Source: CAYNNQ01 sp964398785 (lineage in GTDB: Bacteria; Desulfobacterota; Desulfovibrionia; Desulfovibrionales; Desulfonatronovibrionaceae). Taken from it: 33,029 bases of DNA. The translations under genes and the position numbers were made by a program. Each line of letters begins with the position of its first letter. The first letter of the stretch is position 1. The notes below the pieces were generated by a model. That model was not told the DNA's origin. It searched no databases and worked only from the letters and a program-made list of their open reading frames with translations. The DNA lies in contig CAYNNQ010000030.1 in assembly GCA_964398785.1 (NCBI GenBank), forward strand, positions 1 through 33,029, in the 5' to 3' direction. Below are positions 32,638 to 33,029 of this stretch, piece by piece.

Positions 32638-33029
32638 TCAAATGGCTTGTAGTACCCCTTTTTGTACTTTATATCCAAAAACCTTTAGAATTTTGGCTTG
32701 GTCGGGGGTGGGTTCTTCTATCATGCGAAACGGCTTTTTCTTATCACCCTGCCAGCATAAGCAGCTTGAGAGGTTGCGCATGGATTGCATGGCGTAATCT
32801 GCTGAGAATTCCACACCGGCCCTTTTGAGCCACAGCCTGATTAAGCTTAGATAAGTCAGGGCGACTACGCAGGAAAAGAGATGACACCTGAGCTTGGAGT
32901 CGGTCCAGTGCCAAATGGGACGGAAAGTGCCGAATTCACCGGACTTGCTCTGACGAAAAAAATGTTCAACCTGATAGCGATCCAGACTGGCACTGACTAT
33001 TTGGTCCGTAGTCCAGTCATGATGTGAGG
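32638..33029 (-). CDS. IS1634-type (IS4 superfamily) transposase, C-terminal part, runs off the window
   Basis: The minus frame is open from the right edge (first full codon ending at 33027) to TGA at 32638-32640, 129 residues. It has no start in the window. SLDRYQVEHFFRQSKSGEFG contains the YREK-type signature: R-x3-E-x6-K, with the catalytic Glu in VEHFF. It is followed by FRPIWHWTDSKLRCHLFSC and VVALTYLSLIRLWL, as in IS1634-group DDE transposases. The rest of the gene, with the first two catalytic aspartates, lies to the right. I could not recognise the terminal inverted repeat in 32503-32637. Confidence 0.88.
   Translation of the reverse strand, partial: SHHDWTTDQIVSASLDRYQVEHFFRQSKSGEFGTFRPIWHWTDSKLRCHLFSCVVALTYLSLIRLWLKRAGVEFSADYAMQSMRNLSSCLCWQGDKKKPFRMIEEPTPDQAKILKVFGYKVQKGVLQAI

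Noticed and set aside
32442..32678. 78-codon minus-strand frame
   Set aside because: Its first part overlaps the true transposase frame out of phase, and the rest has no domain or ribosome site.

Overview
The window looks like a chromosomal segment of an anaerobic sulfate reducer of the Desulfovibrionales type. Three things suggest this. One is a type I-C-like CRISPR repeat. Another is a cooF-cooS-cooC carbon monoxide dehydrogenase operon. The third is two kinds of glycine-betaine uptake protein (a BCCT carrier and an OpuAC-type binding protein), which hints at a salt-adapted organism. The genus is my inference, not something read from the bases.

Layout. 1-830 is a CRISPR array of 13 identical repeats whose leader and cas genes would lie off the left edge. 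831-5522 is an accessory region: a 4.2-kb stretch bounded by 130-bp inverted repeats holds an AAA-ATPase/PD-(D/E)XK protein, a decayed HEPN/MNT pair and a nitrilase-family lipoprotein. 6310-8112 is a BCCT carrier. 8179-11582 (minus strand) is cooF-cooS-cooC. Opposite it, 12061-13925 (plus) encodes a small exported protein, an HD-domain protein and a DUF364-type protein. 14219-16681 holds an OpuAC-like binding protein, a divergent LysR regulator and a lone cyclic-nucleotide-binding domain protein. 16946-17767 is a flagellin-related protein. 18863-23185 (minus) is a housekeeping run: Bax-inhibitor-like membrane protein, lpxK, a small unknown protein and rnr. 23663-25435 (plus) encodes a VKOR-thioredoxin fusion and a YgjP-like metallopeptidase. 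25539-29242 (minus) carries htpG and a CCA/poly(A)-polymerase-type nucleotidyltransferase.

The right end (29160-33029) is accessory again. It contains a 166-bp duplication of the start of the nucleotidyltransferase gene flanking an RHH-PIN toxin-antitoxin pair and a DUF1566 fragment. It then has an AT-rich gene of unknown function with a possible FtsZ-like fold, a translationally coupled mini-ORF, and the end of an IS1634-type transposase that runs off the edge.

Two dispersed repeat families cross the window. The first is a roughly 300-bp foldback element present in three full copies, each flanked by an 8-bp direct repeat. Its ends resemble those of ISL3-family elements, so I read it as a MITE. 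Two partial relics accompany it. The second is the 130-bp sequence that forms the inverted pair at 1051 and 5393, with a diverged third copy near 18379.
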